Assembly: GCF_014283215.1 (NCBI RefSeq) | Contig: NZ_JACOMF010000002.1 | Span: 124,001 to 188,000, forward strand | Origin: Siccirubricoccus deserti | GTDB taxonomy: Bacteria; Pseudomonadota; Alphaproteobacteria; Acetobacterales; Acetobacteraceae | Length of the DNA: 64,000 nt | Direction of reading: 5' to 3' | Part shown: positions 10,167 to 18,431 of the stretch, one piece after another | Position numbering within the stretch: the first letter of the stretch is position 1 | Layout: every line of letters begins with the position of its first letter | Made by a program: the position numbers and the translations under genes | Notes under the pieces: generated by a model | What the model was told of the DNA's origin: nothing | The model's database searches: none | What the model saw: only the letters and a program-made list of their open reading frames with translations

Positions 10167-11129
10167 CTATCCTTTTGCCTCCGGCAGATGCCCCAAGGTC
10201 CCTGCATATTTCTGTTGGCTCTCCGTCGGCAGGAATCCCTCCTCCAGCGCCCGGATGCGATCGAAGCCGGCGAAAAGATGCAGATTGCCCAGCGGATGCG
10301 TTTTGGTCCGCGCATCCACCTCCGCCTCGGCGAGCGCGCCCTGCTGCTTCAGCGCCACTGCCAGATCATGCACCGCCATGATGGTCTGCCGCAGCACCGC
10401 CCCCGGCAGGATGGTCACCGCGATGCCGAGTTCCGCCATCTCCGCCTCCGAGAGCCGTGGCGAGATGCCGGTCTGGTTGTAGAACACCGGTCCATGGACC
10501 CGGCGGCAGACCTCGGCGATCTCCGCCTTGCTCGCCGGCCCTTCGACGAAGGCGAGATCGGCGCCGGCCTCAAGGAAGAGGTTCGCCCGGGTGATCGCCT
10601 CATCCAGGCTGCCGCCATGGGCGCCGCGCGCATCGGTGCGGGCGACCAGCACGAACTCCGGGTCCAGCGCCTGGCGCGTCGCATGCGCGGCGCGGATCTT
10701 CCCCACCGCCTCCTCGCGGTCGATCACTTCCCGCCCCGCGACATGGCCGCAGCGCTTCGGCGCCACCTGATCCTCGATGTGCAGCCCGGCGACGCCGGCG
10801 CGAATGTATTCCTCGATAGTGCGGACCAGGTTGATGGCATTGCCGAAGCCGGTATCCGCATCGGCAATCACCGGCGCCCGCACCGCGCCGGCGATCAGCC
10901 GGGCGTTCAGCGCCATTTCGGTCAGAGTGATCAGCCCGGCATCCGGCAGCCCGAGCAGGCTCAGCGAGGTGCCGTAGCCGGTCATGTAGATCGCCTCGTG
11001 GCCGGCATGTTCCAGGATGCGGGCGGTCAGCGCGTTGTAGCAACCGGGGACGACCAGTGGACGCCGCTCGGCGAGCAGGCCGCGCAGGCGGGTGGTCGTA
11101 CGGGCGGCTTCGCCGAGGCCGAGGCGCAT
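10167..11129 (-). CDS. isocitrate lyase / PEP mutase family protein
   Basis: A 320-residue TIM-barrel enzyme of the isocitrate lyase/phosphoenolpyruvate mutase superfamily. PGCYNALTARILEHAGHEAIYMTGYG opens the barrel, ADADTGFGNAINLVRTIEEY holds the metal-binding Asp pair, and HIEDQVAPKRCGH carries the lyase signature KRCGH with catalytic Cys. The Cys favours a C-C lyase (2-methylisocitrate lyase or oxaloacetate-type) over a phosphonomutase. It stands alone: no prpC/prpD or phosphonate genes are near, so the substrate is open. The ATG is at the first plausible position before the barrel. Confidence 0.88.
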   Translation of the reverse strand: MRLGLGEAARTTTRLRGLLAERRPLVVPGCYNALTARILEHAGHEAIYMTGYGTSLSLLGLPDAGLITLTEMALNARLIAGAVRAPVIADADTGFGNAINLVRTIEEYIRAGVAGLHIEDQVAPKRCGHVAGREVIDREEAVGKIRAAHATRQALDPEFVLVARTDARGAHGGSLDEAITRANLFLEAGADLAFVEGPASKAEIAEVCRRVHGPVFYNQTGISPRLSEAEMAELGIAVTILPGAVLRQTIMAVHDLAVALKQQGALAEAEVDARTKTHPLGNLHLFAGFDRIRALEEGFLPTESQQKYAGTLGHLPEAKG

Positions 11130-11281
11130 TGGTGCTGAACTCCCTTGGACGCCTCGCAGCCTGTCGGCCCCGGGTACGGCGGGTCAAGCGACGGCATCAG
11201 GGCGGTATCCCGTTCCTCCAGCGGGGTTGGGGGCTGGCGCCAATCCCCCACATAGGCCGGACCGATACAGGAGCACCCCGG

Positions 11282-11461
11282 ATGGACATCGCGGCCCTCG
11301 GCGCCAAGCCCTATGACCGGCGCTTCCTCGATGCCGCCAATCCCGCGGCCGGCGGGCGGTACCGGCTGGAACATCATCGTCTTCGAGACGAGCTGGCAGA
11401 CGGTGCACGAGGTCTCGACGGTACGCCTGACCTGACCAAACGACGCCGAGCCGCTAAATAG
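11282..11461 (+). other. possible small ORF or gene remnant before lutB
   Basis: The 350-bp gap before lutB contains an ATG at 11282 with an ideal AGGAG ribosome site 8 nt upstream. The frame runs 59 codons (MDIAALGAKPYDRRFLDAAN at the start) and ends 19 nt before the lutB GTG. From about 11362 the +1-shifted frame encodes GWNIIVFETSWQTVHEVSTV, which looks more protein-like than the main frame. This suggests either a short leader ORF or the frameshifted start of a decayed gene. I recognise no family. The rest of the gap (11130-11281) holds nothing clear. Confidence 0.3.
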
Positions 11462-11480
11462 GCGGCAACAGGAGCCACCC

Positions 11481-12908
11481 GTGCACATCACCTCCCCCGC
11501 CTTCAAGGAGAACGCCGCCCGCGCCCTAGCCGACCCCGGGCTGCAGAAGGCGCTCGGCACAGCCAAGGGCGCCTTCCTGCAGCGCCGCGCCGCCGCCGTG
11601 GCGAACCTGCCGGAGTTCGAGCGTCTGCGCGACATCGGCCGCGACATCAAGAACCACACCCTGGCCAACCTCGACTTCTACCTGGAGGCCTTCGAGGCCA
11701 AGGTGGTGGCCGCTGGTGGCAAGGTGCACTGGTGCAGCACGGCGGATGACGCCCGCGCCAAGGTGCTGGAGATCTGCCGCGCCGCCGGCGCCCGCACCGT
11801 CACCAAGGGCAAGTCGATGATCTCCGAGGAGCTGGGCATCAACCAGCACCTGGAGGCGCATGGCATCCGGCCCGTCGAGACCGACCTCGGCGAATACATC
11901 CTGCAGCTGCGGAACGAGCCGCCCTCCCACATCATCGCCCCGGCCTTCCACCTGAACCGGGAGGATTGGGAGGCCGACTTCCGTCGGATGCACACCGACC
12001 TGCCGGCCGACCGGGTCTTCGCCGAACGCCGCGACATCCTGGCCGAGGCCCGCAGCCGGCTTCGGGAGCGCTTCCTGGCCGCCGATGTCGGCATCACCGG
12101 CGCCAATTTCCTGATCGCCGAGACCGGCAGCAGCGTCATCGTGACCAATGAGGGCAATGGCGACCTGACCCAGACCCTGCCCAGGGTCCATATCGCCCTG
12201 GCCAGCATCGAGAAGCTGGTCCCAACCCTGGAGGACGCCACAAGCCTGCTGCGGCTGCTGGCGCGCAGCGCCACCGGCCAGGATTTCTCGGTCTACACCA
12301 CCTTCAGCACCGGCACGCGCCGACCCGGCGACCTGGATGGGCCGGAGGAATACCATGTGGTGCTGGTGGACAACGGCCGGTCGAACATGATCGGCACGGA
12401 CTTCCAGGACATGCTGCGCTGCATCCGCTGCGCCGCCTGCATGAACCACTGCCCGGTCTATGGCGCGGTCGGCGGCCATGCCTATGGCTGGGTCTATCCC
12501 GGGCCGATGGGCAGCGTCCTCACCCCTTCCCTCGTCGGCGTCGAGAAGACCGCCAACCTGCCCAATGCCAGCACCTTCTGCGGCCGGTGCGAGAGTGTCT
12601 GCCCGGTGAAGATCCCGCTGCCGAAGCTGATGCGGCATTGGCGGGAGCGGGAGTTCGAGCGGCACCTGACCCCCACCGTCGCCCGGGCTGGCCTTGGCAC
12701 CTGGGCCTTCCTCGCCCGCCGGCCCGGGCTGTACCGGATGGCGACGCGGCTGGCGGTCGGCGCGCTCGGACTGCTCGGCCGCGGCAAGGGGTCGTTCCGC
12801 TCGCTGCCGCTGGCCGGTAGCTGGACCCGGGGGCGGGACCTGCCGGTGCCGGAGCCCGGGGGCACCTTCATGGCGCGCTACGCCAGGACGCAGCGGGGCC
12901 GCCGATGA
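11481..12908 (+). CDS. lutB: lactate-utilisation iron-sulfur protein LutB
   Basis: LutB (YkgF) is the iron-sulfur subunit of the LutABC L-lactate-oxidising complex. The 475-residue protein has an N-terminal LUD domain (ARTVTKGKSMISEELGINQHL, GANFLIAETGSSVIVTNEGNG). Two ferredoxin-type clusters follow, CIRCAACMNHCP at about residue 313 and CGRCESVCPVKIPL at about 367. The GTG start has an AGGAG site 7 nt upstream. lutC follows with a 4-nt ATGA overlap. No lutA lies next to it, although the canonical operon is lutA-lutB-lutC. Confidence 0.93.
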   Translation: MHITSPAFKENAARALADPGLQKALGTAKGAFLQRRAAAVANLPEFERLRDIGRDIKNHTLANLDFYLEAFEAKVVAAGGKVHWCSTADDARAKVLEICRAAGARTVTKGKSMISEELGINQHLEAHGIRPVETDLGEYILQLRNEPPSHIIAPAFHLNREDWEADFRRMHTDLPADRVFAERRDILAEARSRLRERFLAADVGITGANFLIAETGSSVIVTNEGNGDLTQTLPRVHIALASIEKLVPTLEDATSLLRLLARSATGQDFSVYTTFSTGTRRPGDLDGPEEYHVVLVDNGRSNMIGTDFQDMLRCIRCAACMNHCPVYGAVGGHAYGWVYPGPMGSVLTPSLVGVEKTANLPNASTFCGRCESVCPVKIPLPKLMRHWREREFERHLTPTVARAGLGTWAFLARRPGLYRMATRLAVGALGLLGRGKGSFRSLPLAGSWTRGRDLPVPEPGGTFMARYARTQRGRR

Positions 12909-13669
12909 CGAAGGAGGCCATTCTCGGTGCCATCAGGCGCGGGCTGAAGCGCGGCCCGTTGCCGGCCGATCAGCGGGCGATGCTGGAAGGGCGGCTGGCC
13001 AGCCATCCGCGTCACCTGATCCCGGCCCGCTCCCGCCTGCCGCGGCCGGATCAGGTCGCGCTGTTCATTGCCAATGTCGAGAAGGAGTTCGGCACGGTGG
13101 AGCGGGTGCCGGACCTCGACGCCATCCCCGCCGCGCTCGCCGACTATCTGGCGGCGCAGAACCTGCCGACCGGCTTCGCCATGGCCCCGCACCCGGAACT
13201 GCTGGGCATCCCCTGGTCGAGCCGTCCCTTGCTGCAGCCTGCGGCGCGGCGCGCCGAGGCCAGCGACCAGGTCAGCCTGCAGCACGGCTTCGCCGGCATC
13301 GCCGAGACCGGCTCCTTGATGTTGCCCTCGGCGCCGGAACGCCCGACCACGCTGAACCTGCTGGCCGACACCGCCGTGGTGGTGCTGCGCGCCAGCCGCA
13401 TCCATGGCGCCTATGAGGAGGCCTGGGACCGGCTGCGGGCCGAGCACCGCGACCAGCGCACCGGCGGCGCCATGCCGCGCAACATCATGTTCGTCACCGG
13501 CCCCTCGCGCTCCGCCGACATCGAGCAGACGCTGGAGCTTGGCGCGCATGGTCCACGCCGGCTGCACATCCTGCTGGTGGACGATGACCCCGCCGCCCTG
13601 CCCCCTGGCGAAGCGGAGGCGCCGCCACCTGCCGCCGTCCCCGGCGGCCCTGCCGTCCCTGGCGACTGA
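12905..13669 (+). CDS. lutC: lactate-utilisation protein LutC (LUD domain)
   Basis: LutC (YkgG), 254 residues, the third component of the LutABC lactate oxidation system. The LUD-domain core is visible: VSLQHGFAGIAETGSLML near residue 118, then LNLLADTAVVVLRASRI and NIMFVTGPSRSADIEQTLELGAHGPRRLHILLVDD at the C-terminus. The last 30 residues are a Pro/Ala-rich tail not usual in the family. It overlaps lutB by 4 nt and is followed after 6 nt by an Smr-domain gene, so it lies in a compact co-directional run. Confidence 0.92.
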   Translation: MTKEAILGAIRRGLKRGPLPADQRAMLEGRLASHPRHLIPARSRLPRPDQVALFIANVEKEFGTVERVPDLDAIPAALADYLAAQNLPTGFAMAPHPELLGIPWSSRPLLQPAARRAEASDQVSLQHGFAGIAETGSLMLPSAPERPTTLNLLADTAVVVLRASRIHGAYEEAWDRLRAEHRDQRTGGAMPRNIMFVTGPSRSADIEQTLELGAHGPRRLHILLVDDDPAALPPGEAEAPPPAAVPGGPAVPGD

Positions 13670-13675
13670 GCTGCC

Positions 13676-14281
13676 ATGAAGCGACGGCTGATGCAGGAGA
13701 CGCCGCTGACGATGCGGCCACGCCCCCGGCGCGGGCTGACGGCGGAGGATCGCGCGCTGTGGCAGGCCTATACGGTACGCGCCGCGGTGGCGCCGCTGCC
13801 GGGCAAGGCGCTGGCCATTGCCATGGCCGAGCCGGCGCCGCCGCCCCCTTCCGCCGCCCTGCCGCCCCCGGTGGATCATCGGCCCGCGCCACGCACCTCC
13901 ACCCCATCGCGGCCGCCGCCCGAGATCCAGGTCGGCGCCGCGCCGCCCGGCCTCGATACTCGACGCTGGAAGGCGCTGCGCCGCGGCCAGACGGCGCCCG
14001 AGCGTACCCTCGACCTGCACGGCCGCCGGGCGCATGAGGCGCATGGCGCGGTGCGCCGCTTCCTCACCGACGCCCAGGCCGACGGGCTGCGCTGCGTCGC
14101 CATCGTCACCGGCAAGGGATCGAGCCTGGAGGGCGGGGTGCTGCGGCGGGAGCTGCCGCATTGGCTGAATGCGCCGGAGTTGCGCGGCCTGCTGCTCGGC
14201 GCCGCACACCCGCATGCCACCAACTCAGGTGCGGTGCACCTGCTGTTGCGGCGGCGGCGCTCCGGGCCGGCGGGGCGATGA
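13676..14281 (+). CDS. Smr domain-containing protein
   Basis: A 201-residue protein with a basic N-terminus, a long Pro-rich linker (residues 50-85) and a C-terminal Smr (small MutS-related) domain. The domain shows TLDLHGRRAHEA with the catalytic DLHG, IVTGKGS, and a C-terminal GGSGAVHLLLRR-like end (here TNSGAVHLLLRRRR). Smr domains nick DNA or cleave RNA; the role of stand-alone alphaproteobacterial proteins is not established. It starts 6 nt after lutC and overlaps the next regulator gene by 4 nt. Confidence 0.9.
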   Translation: MKRRLMQETPLTMRPRPRRGLTAEDRALWQAYTVRAAVAPLPGKALAIAMAEPAPPPPSAALPPPVDHRPAPRTSTPSRPPPEIQVGAAPPGLDTRRWKALRRGQTAPERTLDLHGRRAHEAHGAVRRFLTDAQADGLRCVAIVTGKGSSLEGGVLRRELPHWLNAPELRGLLLGAAHPHATNSGAVHLLLRRRRSGPAGR

Positions 14282-14679
14282 CCCCCTTCGGCGCCCGGCT
14301 GCGTGCCCTCAGGGAGGCACGCGGGGTTGGCCTGACCGAGTTGGCCCGGGCACTGCACGTCTCCGCCGCCTATCTCTCGGCACTGGAGCATGGCCATCGC
14401 GGCCGGCCCTCGGCCGGGCTGGTGCACCAGGTGAATGAGTTCTTCGGCCTGATCTGGGACGACGCCGAGGAACTGGTGCAGCTTGCCCGGCTGTCGCATC
14501 CGCGGGTGGTGGTGAACACCGCGGGCCTCAGCCCGGAGACGACCGCGCTCGCCAACCGCCTGGCACAGGACATCCACCGCCTGCCGCCCGAGGCGGTGCG
14601 GCAGATGACCGCGGTGCTGGAATCCCTGCCCGAGGAAGGGCTGCGGCCCGCTGGGCAGGCAGCGGGGCGGCGGCGGTAG
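14278..14679 (+). CDS. XRE-family helix-turn-helix regulator
   Basis: A 133-residue DNA-binding protein. The HTH lies at the N-terminus: LRALREARGVGLTELARALHVSAAYLSALEHGHRGRPS, a standard XRE/Cro fold at residues 7-45. The remainder (EFFGLIWDDAEELVQLARLSHPRVVVNTAGLS and the ETTALANRLAQDIHRLPPEAVRQM helix) is shared with Smr-linked regulators of this group. The ATG overlaps the smr stop by 4 nt (ATGA). The target is unknown. A hairpin follows in the convergent gap to maf. Confidence 0.88.
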   Translation: MTPFGARLRALREARGVGLTELARALHVSAAYLSALEHGHRGRPSAGLVHQVNEFFGLIWDDAEELVQLARLSHPRVVVNTAGLSPETTALANRLAQDIHRLPPEAVRQMTAVLESLPEEGLRPAGQAAGRRR

Positions 14680-14792
14680 GAACACCGTCGCGCATCTGGA
14701 GCGCCTGTCATGACCGGGCGCTTCCTGGTGCTCTCCGCAGCGGAAGGCGTGCCGAAGCGCCGATCGGGAGGGATCATCGGGCGCCCGCGAAA

Positions 14793-14811
14793 CCGCGAAG
14801 CGGCTTTGCGG
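14793..14811. terminator. hairpin between convergent XRE gene and maf
   Basis: CCGCGAAG-CGG-CTTTGCGG forms an 8-bp stem (one G-U pair) with a 3-nt loop, 8 bp from the maf stop. It lies between convergent genes and is followed on the plus strand by a G-run, not a U-run. A weak bidirectional terminator is the likely role. Confidence 0.4.
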
Positions 14812-14818
14812 GGGGATC

Positions 14819-15430
14819 CTATTCCAGAAGGACCCCCTGCTGCCTCAGAAACCCCAGCAGCGGCAATAGCGGCAGGCCGAGGATGGCGCTGTGCTCGCCT
14901 TCGACGGCACTGAACAGCTGTGGCCCCCGCGCCTCCAGCCGGTAGGCGCCGACCGAGGCCAGCACCGCCTCCCCTTCCGCCGCCAGATAGGCGTCGAGGA
15001 AGGTTTCGGAGAACCGTCGCATGGTCAGCCGCGGCCGCGCCAGATGTTGCCAGATACGGGCACCATGGCGCCAGACGACCATGGCCGTCACCAGCTCATG
15101 CGGCCGGCCCCGCAGCGCCAGCAGCTGGGTCCGGGCGGCGGCCAGGTCGGGTGGCTTGTCGTACCAGACGCCATCGCAGACCAGCATCTGGTCGGCGCCG
15201 ATCACCAGCGCCTCCGGCTCACGCCGGGCGATGCGCTCGGCCTTGGCCTCGGCCAGCAGCATCGCCGCCTCGCCAGCGGAAATCCCCTCGGCCTGGCAGC
15301 CGGCCTTGATCGCCGCCTCATCCACCGCGGCGGGGCGGGAGGTGAAGGTCAGCCCGGCGGCCGCCAGCACCGCGCGGCGGGCCGGGCTGGCAGTGGCCAG
15401 AATGATGAGCGGATCAGGCTGCTGGATCAT
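14819..15430 (-). CDS. maf: Maf-family nucleoside triphosphate pyrophosphatase
   Basis: Maf proteins hydrolyse non-canonical or modified NTPs. The 203-residue product has the N-terminal [18 protein letters not shown] (the S-x-x-R phosphate-binding motif), [12 protein letters not shown] (the catalytic Asp region) and [28 protein letters not shown]. It overlaps the ppsR stop by 4 nt and is co-transcribed with it. The maf-ppsR-origin-hemE order is common around alphaproteobacterial origins. Confidence 0.93.
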   Translation of the reverse strand: MIQQPDPLIILATASPARRAVLAAAGLTFTSRPAAVDEAAIKAGCQAEGISAGEAAMLLAEAKAERIARREPEALVIGADQMLVCDGVWYDKPPDLAAARTQLLALRGRPHELVTAMVVWRHGARIWQHLARPRLTMRRFSETFLDAYLAAEGEAVLASVGAYRLEARGPQLFSAVEGEHSAILGLPLLPLLGFLRQQGVLLE

Positions 15431-16323
15431 CTCGCGCCGCGCCCGCCCAGCACCTCTGCCGCCGGATCCTCGGGCTGATGCGGCGCCGCCCGGCCACGGC
15501 GCTGGTGCCAGGCTTCCATTAATTGCAACACGGTCGCCGCGGTCTCCTCGATGCTGCGTCGGGTGACGTCGATCACCGGCCAGCCGCGCGCGGTGCAGAG
15601 CCGCCTTGCGGCCTGGATCTCGGCCTTCACGCTGTCATGGTCGATGTAGTCGTTGGTGTCCTGCCGCACCCCACCGGCGCCGATCAGCCTCAGGCGGTGG
15701 CGGCGGATCTCGATCAGCGCATGGGTGTCGATGGTGAGCCCGACCACGGGGCAGGGCGGCTGGTCCAGTTCCGGCGGCAGCGGCGCGTTGGGAACGATTG
15801 GCACATTGGCCGCCTTGATCCCGCGGTTGGCCAGGTAGAAGCATGTGGGTGTCTTCGAGGATCGGGAGACGCCGACCAGGCAGACATCCGCCTCGGCAAT
15901 TCCCGCCGTGCCCTGGCCGTCGTCGTGCGAGAGCACGTAGTGCATGGCGTCGATGCGGCGGAAGTAATCCGCGTCCATCACATGCTGCGCCGCGCGCTTC
16001 TCCCGCGCCTGCACCCCAATCTGGCTGGCCAGCAGGTCCATCACCTGGTCGAGCACCGAAAGGCAGGGCACGCCGAGCCGCTGGCAGGCTTCCTCCAGCG
16101 CATGCCGCAGGCTGCGGTCCACCAGGGTGAAGAACACCGGGCCGGGTTCATGCTCCAGCCCCTCCAGCACGCGGTCGAGTTGGAGGCGGGAGCGGATGAG
16201 GCTCCAGCGGTGATGGATGACGTGATGATCCTCGAACCGCGCGAGGGTGGCGCGGGCGATCGAGTTCAGCGTCTCGCCGGTGCTGTCGGAGACCAGGTGC
16301 AGGTTGATGGGCCGGTGTGCCAT
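15427..16323 (-). CDS. PEP synthase / pyruvate,phosphate dikinase regulatory protein (DUF299)
   Basis: A bifunctional ADP-dependent kinase/Pi-dependent phosphorylase of the DUF299 (PpsR/PDRP) family, which switches PEP synthase or PPDK by threonine phosphorylation. The 298-residue protein begins [25 protein letters not shown], holds the P-loop-like [25 protein letters not shown] near residue 155 and the C-terminal [14 protein letters not shown], all family hallmarks. Which kinase it regulates cannot be read here. It is transcribed away from the origin; maf follows with a 4-nt overlap. Confidence 0.93.
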   Translation of the reverse strand: MAHRPINLHLVSDSTGETLNSIARATLARFEDHHVIHHRWSLIRSRLQLDRVLEGLEHEPGPVFFTLVDRSLRHALEEACQRLGVPCLSVLDQVMDLLASQIGVQAREKRAAQHVMDADYFRRIDAMHYVLSHDDGQGTAGIAEADVCLVGVSRSSKTPTCFYLANRGIKAANVPIVPNAPLPPELDQPPCPVVGLTIDTHALIEIRRHRLRLIGAGGVRQDTNDYIDHDSVKAEIQAARRLCTARGWPVIDVTRRSIEETAATVLQLMEAWHQRRGRAAPHQPEDPAAEVLGGRGAR

Positions 16324-16346
16324 GGCGGGAGAATAGCGTGGATGTC

Positions 16347-16355
16347 TGTGGATAA
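16347..16355 (-). promoter_or_regulatory. perfect DnaA box
   Basis: TGTGGATAA is the reverse complement of TTATCCACA, the strongest DnaA-binding 9-mer. It lies 24 bp upstream of the ppsR start, at the left end of the origin gap. Confidence 0.85.
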
Positions 16356-16554
16356 CGGGGAAATCTGCCGGTATCCGACTCGCGCCGGGGGATGAGGAGG
16401 GATGACGCGTTTTTCACCATGCCCTGGGACCGACTCCGGCATTGTCTCCGGATGATTCGGGATCGTCGCGAATTGCGGTGCCGAGTCAGTCGCTTGCCCG
16501 ACTCAGCGCCGGTGGATTGCGCTGTGGACTGAGTCGGGCGTGGCTGCGTCCCCG

Positions 16555-16582
16555 ACATCCACAGGCCCTACTAGCCCTACTA
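16555..16582 (+). promoter_or_regulatory. DnaA box plus DnaA-trio-like unwinding element
   Basis: ACATCCACA (7/9 to the DnaA box) is followed by GGCC and then CTACTAGCCCTACTA, a tandem 9-bp repeat (GCCCTACTA at 16565 and 16574). Read on the other strand it gives TAGTAG twice. DnaA-box, GC spacer and CTA trios in this order match the basal unwinding system described for bacterial origins. Orientation places melting toward hemE. Confidence 0.65.
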
Positions 16583-16613
16583 CCCTTCAGAGATTCTTAT
16601 CTTTGGAAGTAGG

Positions 16614-17684
16614 ATGCCCGGCATGGAGACCGAAATGCCCGGCATGGCCCCGGTGAAACCCCTTTTGCGCGCCCTGACCGGAGAGGCGGTGTGGCCGCCA
16701 CCGATGTGGCTGATGCGCCAGGCCGGCCGCTACCTGCCGGAATATCGCGCGCTGCGGGCCCAGGCGGGCGATTTCATCACCCTCTGCACCACGCCGGAGA
16801 TGGCGGCCGAGGTCACGCTGCAACCGGTGCGGCGCTATGGGATGGACGCCGCCATCCTGTTCTCCGACATCCTGATGGTGCCCTGGGCGATGGGCCAGCC
16901 GCTGCGCTTCGCCGAGGGCGAGGGGCCGGTGCTGCAGCCGGTTCGGGATGCGGCGGCGATCGGCGCGCTGGACCCCTCGGTCTGCGCCGCCAATGCCGCG
17001 CCGATCATGGAAACCGTGCGGCTGACCCGGGAGGCGCTGGAGGCGCATGGTTCAAGGACGGCGCTGATCGGCTTCGCCGGCAGTCCCTTCACCGTCGCCT
17101 GCTACATGGTGGAGGGCCACGGCAGCCGGGACTTCGCTGCGGTGCGGGGCATGGCCTATGCCGATCCGGCGCTGTTCGGCCGGCTGATCCGTACCCTGGT
17201 GGAGGCGACCACCGATTACCTGCTGGCCCAGGCCGCCGCCGGGGCCGAGGCGCTGATGCTGTTCGACAGCTGGGCCGGGCTGCTCTCGCCGAGCCAGTTC
17301 CGCCGCTGGGTGATCGAGCCGACGGCGCTGCTGGTGCGGGCGATCCGCAAGACCCGGCCGGAGATCCCGATCATCGGCTTCCCGCGGCTGGCCGGGCCGC
17401 TGCTGGCGGAATACGCCCAGCGTACCGGGGTGCAGTGCCTCGGTATCGATACCGGCATGGATCTGCGCTGGGCGGCGGGGGCGGTGCAGCCAGGGCAGGC
17501 GTTGCAGGGCAACCTCGACCCGCTGGCGCTGGTCGCCGGCGGGATGGCGCTGGAGACGGAGGCGCGCAGCATCCTCGGCGCGATGCGCGGCCGGCCCTTC
17601 GTCTTCAACCTGGGCCACGGGATCGAGAAGGTGACGCCACCGGAGCATGTGGCGGCGCTGGTGCGGCTGGTGCGGGCCGGCTGA
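16614..17684 (+). CDS. hemE: uroporphyrinogen decarboxylase
   Basis: HemE decarboxylates uroporphyrinogen III to coproporphyrinogen III in haem synthesis. The 356-residue protein has the PPPMWLMRQAGRYLPEYR signature at about residues 28-45, FSDILMVPWAMGQ with the conserved Asp, GFAGSPFTVACYMVEG and the C-terminal VFNLGHGIEKVTPPEHVAALV. The first codons contain a direct repeat ATGCCCGGCATG (16614 and 16635), giving up to four in-frame ATGs; the first, with GGAAG 4 nt upstream, is used here. It borders oriC, as in Caulobacter, so its promoter may overlap origin elements. Confidence 0.96.
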   Translation: MPGMETEMPGMAPVKPLLRALTGEAVWPPPMWLMRQAGRYLPEYRALRAQAGDFITLCTTPEMAAEVTLQPVRRYGMDAAILFSDILMVPWAMGQPLRFAEGEGPVLQPVRDAAAIGALDPSVCAANAAPIMETVRLTREALEAHGSRTALIGFAGSPFTVACYMVEGHGSRDFAAVRGMAYADPALFGRLIRTLVEATTDYLLAQAAAGAEALMLFDSWAGLLSPSQFRRWVIEPTALLVRAIRKTRPEIPIIGFPRLAGPLLAEYAQRTGVQCLGIDTGMDLRWAAGAVQPGQALQGNLDPLALVAGGMALETEARSILGAMRGRPFVFNLGHGIEKVTPPEHVAALVRLVRAG

Positions 17685-17718
17685 GCTACAGCGGCTTCAT
17701 GCCTCTCCGCGGTCCGCC

Positions 17719-18216
17719 CTACTCTTTCGGCGGCTTGTCGGAGGCAGGTTTGGCAAGGGCGGCTTTCGCCGGCGGAAGCTTCTCCGGCAGCAGCTTGTCG
17801 CGCAGGGCGGTAATGCGCTGGCGCAGCGCCTGGGCAGCATCCTGGTCGCCCTCGAACACCCGGTCGACCCATTCGATCTTCTCGCCCTTGGCCGTCTCGC
17901 GCAGCGCCCGGCCCTTTTCGGTCAACCGGATGCGCACCTGGCGCTCATCCGCCGCGTCGCGGGTGCGATGGATGTAGCCAGCCGTCTCCAGCCGCTTCAG
18001 CAGCGGTGTCAAGGTGTTGGATTCGAGGAACAGCCGGTCGCCGATGCCGCCCACCGTCTGGCCGTCCTCGGCCCAGAGCACCAGCATGACCAGGAATTGC
18101 GGATAGGTCAGGCCGAGCTTGTCGAGCAGCGGCTTGTTCGCCCGGCCGACGGCTTGCGCCGCCGAATGGATGGCGAAGCAGAGGTATTGGTCGAGGTCGA
18201 GACGGGTTTCAGTCAT
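17719..18216 (-). CDS. ohrR: MarR/OhrR-family redox-sensing regulator
   Basis: A 165-residue MarR-family repressor closest to OhrR, which senses organic hydroperoxides through an N-terminal Cys. That Cys is present at residue 13 in [40 protein letters not shown]. The winged helix follows ([45 protein letters not shown]). The C-terminus is a Lys/Ala/Pro-rich tail. The ATG has an AGGAGA site 7 nt upstream. No ohr peroxidase gene is adjacent; the divergent neighbour is the small exported GGG-repeat protein, which may be its target. Confidence 0.85.
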   Translation of the reverse strand: MTETRLDLDQYLCFAIHSAAQAVGRANKPLLDKLGLTYPQFLVMLVLWAEDGQTVGGIGDRLFLESNTLTPLLKRLETAGYIHRTRDAADERQVRIRLTEKGRALRETAKGEKIEWVDRVFEGDQDAAQALRQRITALRDKLLPEKLPPAKAALAKPASDKPPKE

Positions 18217-18268
18217 GGCTGTCTCCTGACGCCTACCCTCCCTGGCGCCGTCCTTCAAATCTCATTTA

Positions 18269-18348
18269 TATCGCACACGACTAAATCGCTCATGATCTCC
18301 CTGCATGGCTGGGCTGCGAGGTTATCTATCGCACGCGATATAATCGCG
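18269..18348. promoter_or_regulatory. repeated TATCGCAC palindromic operator-like sites
   Basis: Two related AT-richer sites lie in the divergent gap. TATCGCACGCGATA (18327-18340) has TATCGC/GCGATA arms and overlaps a second palindrome CGCGATATAATCGCG (18334-18348). A degenerate copy TATCGCACACGACTAA is at 18269-18284. Placement between ohrR and the gene at 18432 fits a MarR-family operator pair (inference). Confidence 0.6.
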
Positions 18349-18431
18349 TCGTATCTACCGCCCATCGAAACCGCCACCCCGCCGCCCGGCCAGAAGGCCC
18401 TGCCTCCGAGGTGACCTGAGGAGAGATTTCC

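Larger units (their letters stand above)
16324..16613. other. probable chromosomal replication origin (oriC)
   Basis: A 290-bp non-coding gap between divergent ppsR and hemE, the position of the Caulobacter-type origin. It holds a perfect DnaA box TGTGGATAA (16347-16355), weaker boxes TTTTTCACC (16410-16418) and ACATCCACA (16555-16563), an 11-bp perfect inverted repeat (GCCCGACTCAG at 16496, CTGAGTCGGGC at 16529), several other CCGACTC copies, and a DnaA-trio-like tract before hemE. The stretch 16583-16613 is the least GC-rich part. Genes on both sides point outward. No CtrA-type TTAA-N7-TTAA site was seen. Confidence 0.85.

Noticed and set aside
16324-16613. Plain promoter region instead of an origin
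   Set aside because: A perfect DnaA box, further boxes, the trio tract and the hemE position favour oriC, though hemE and ppsR promoters must also lie here.
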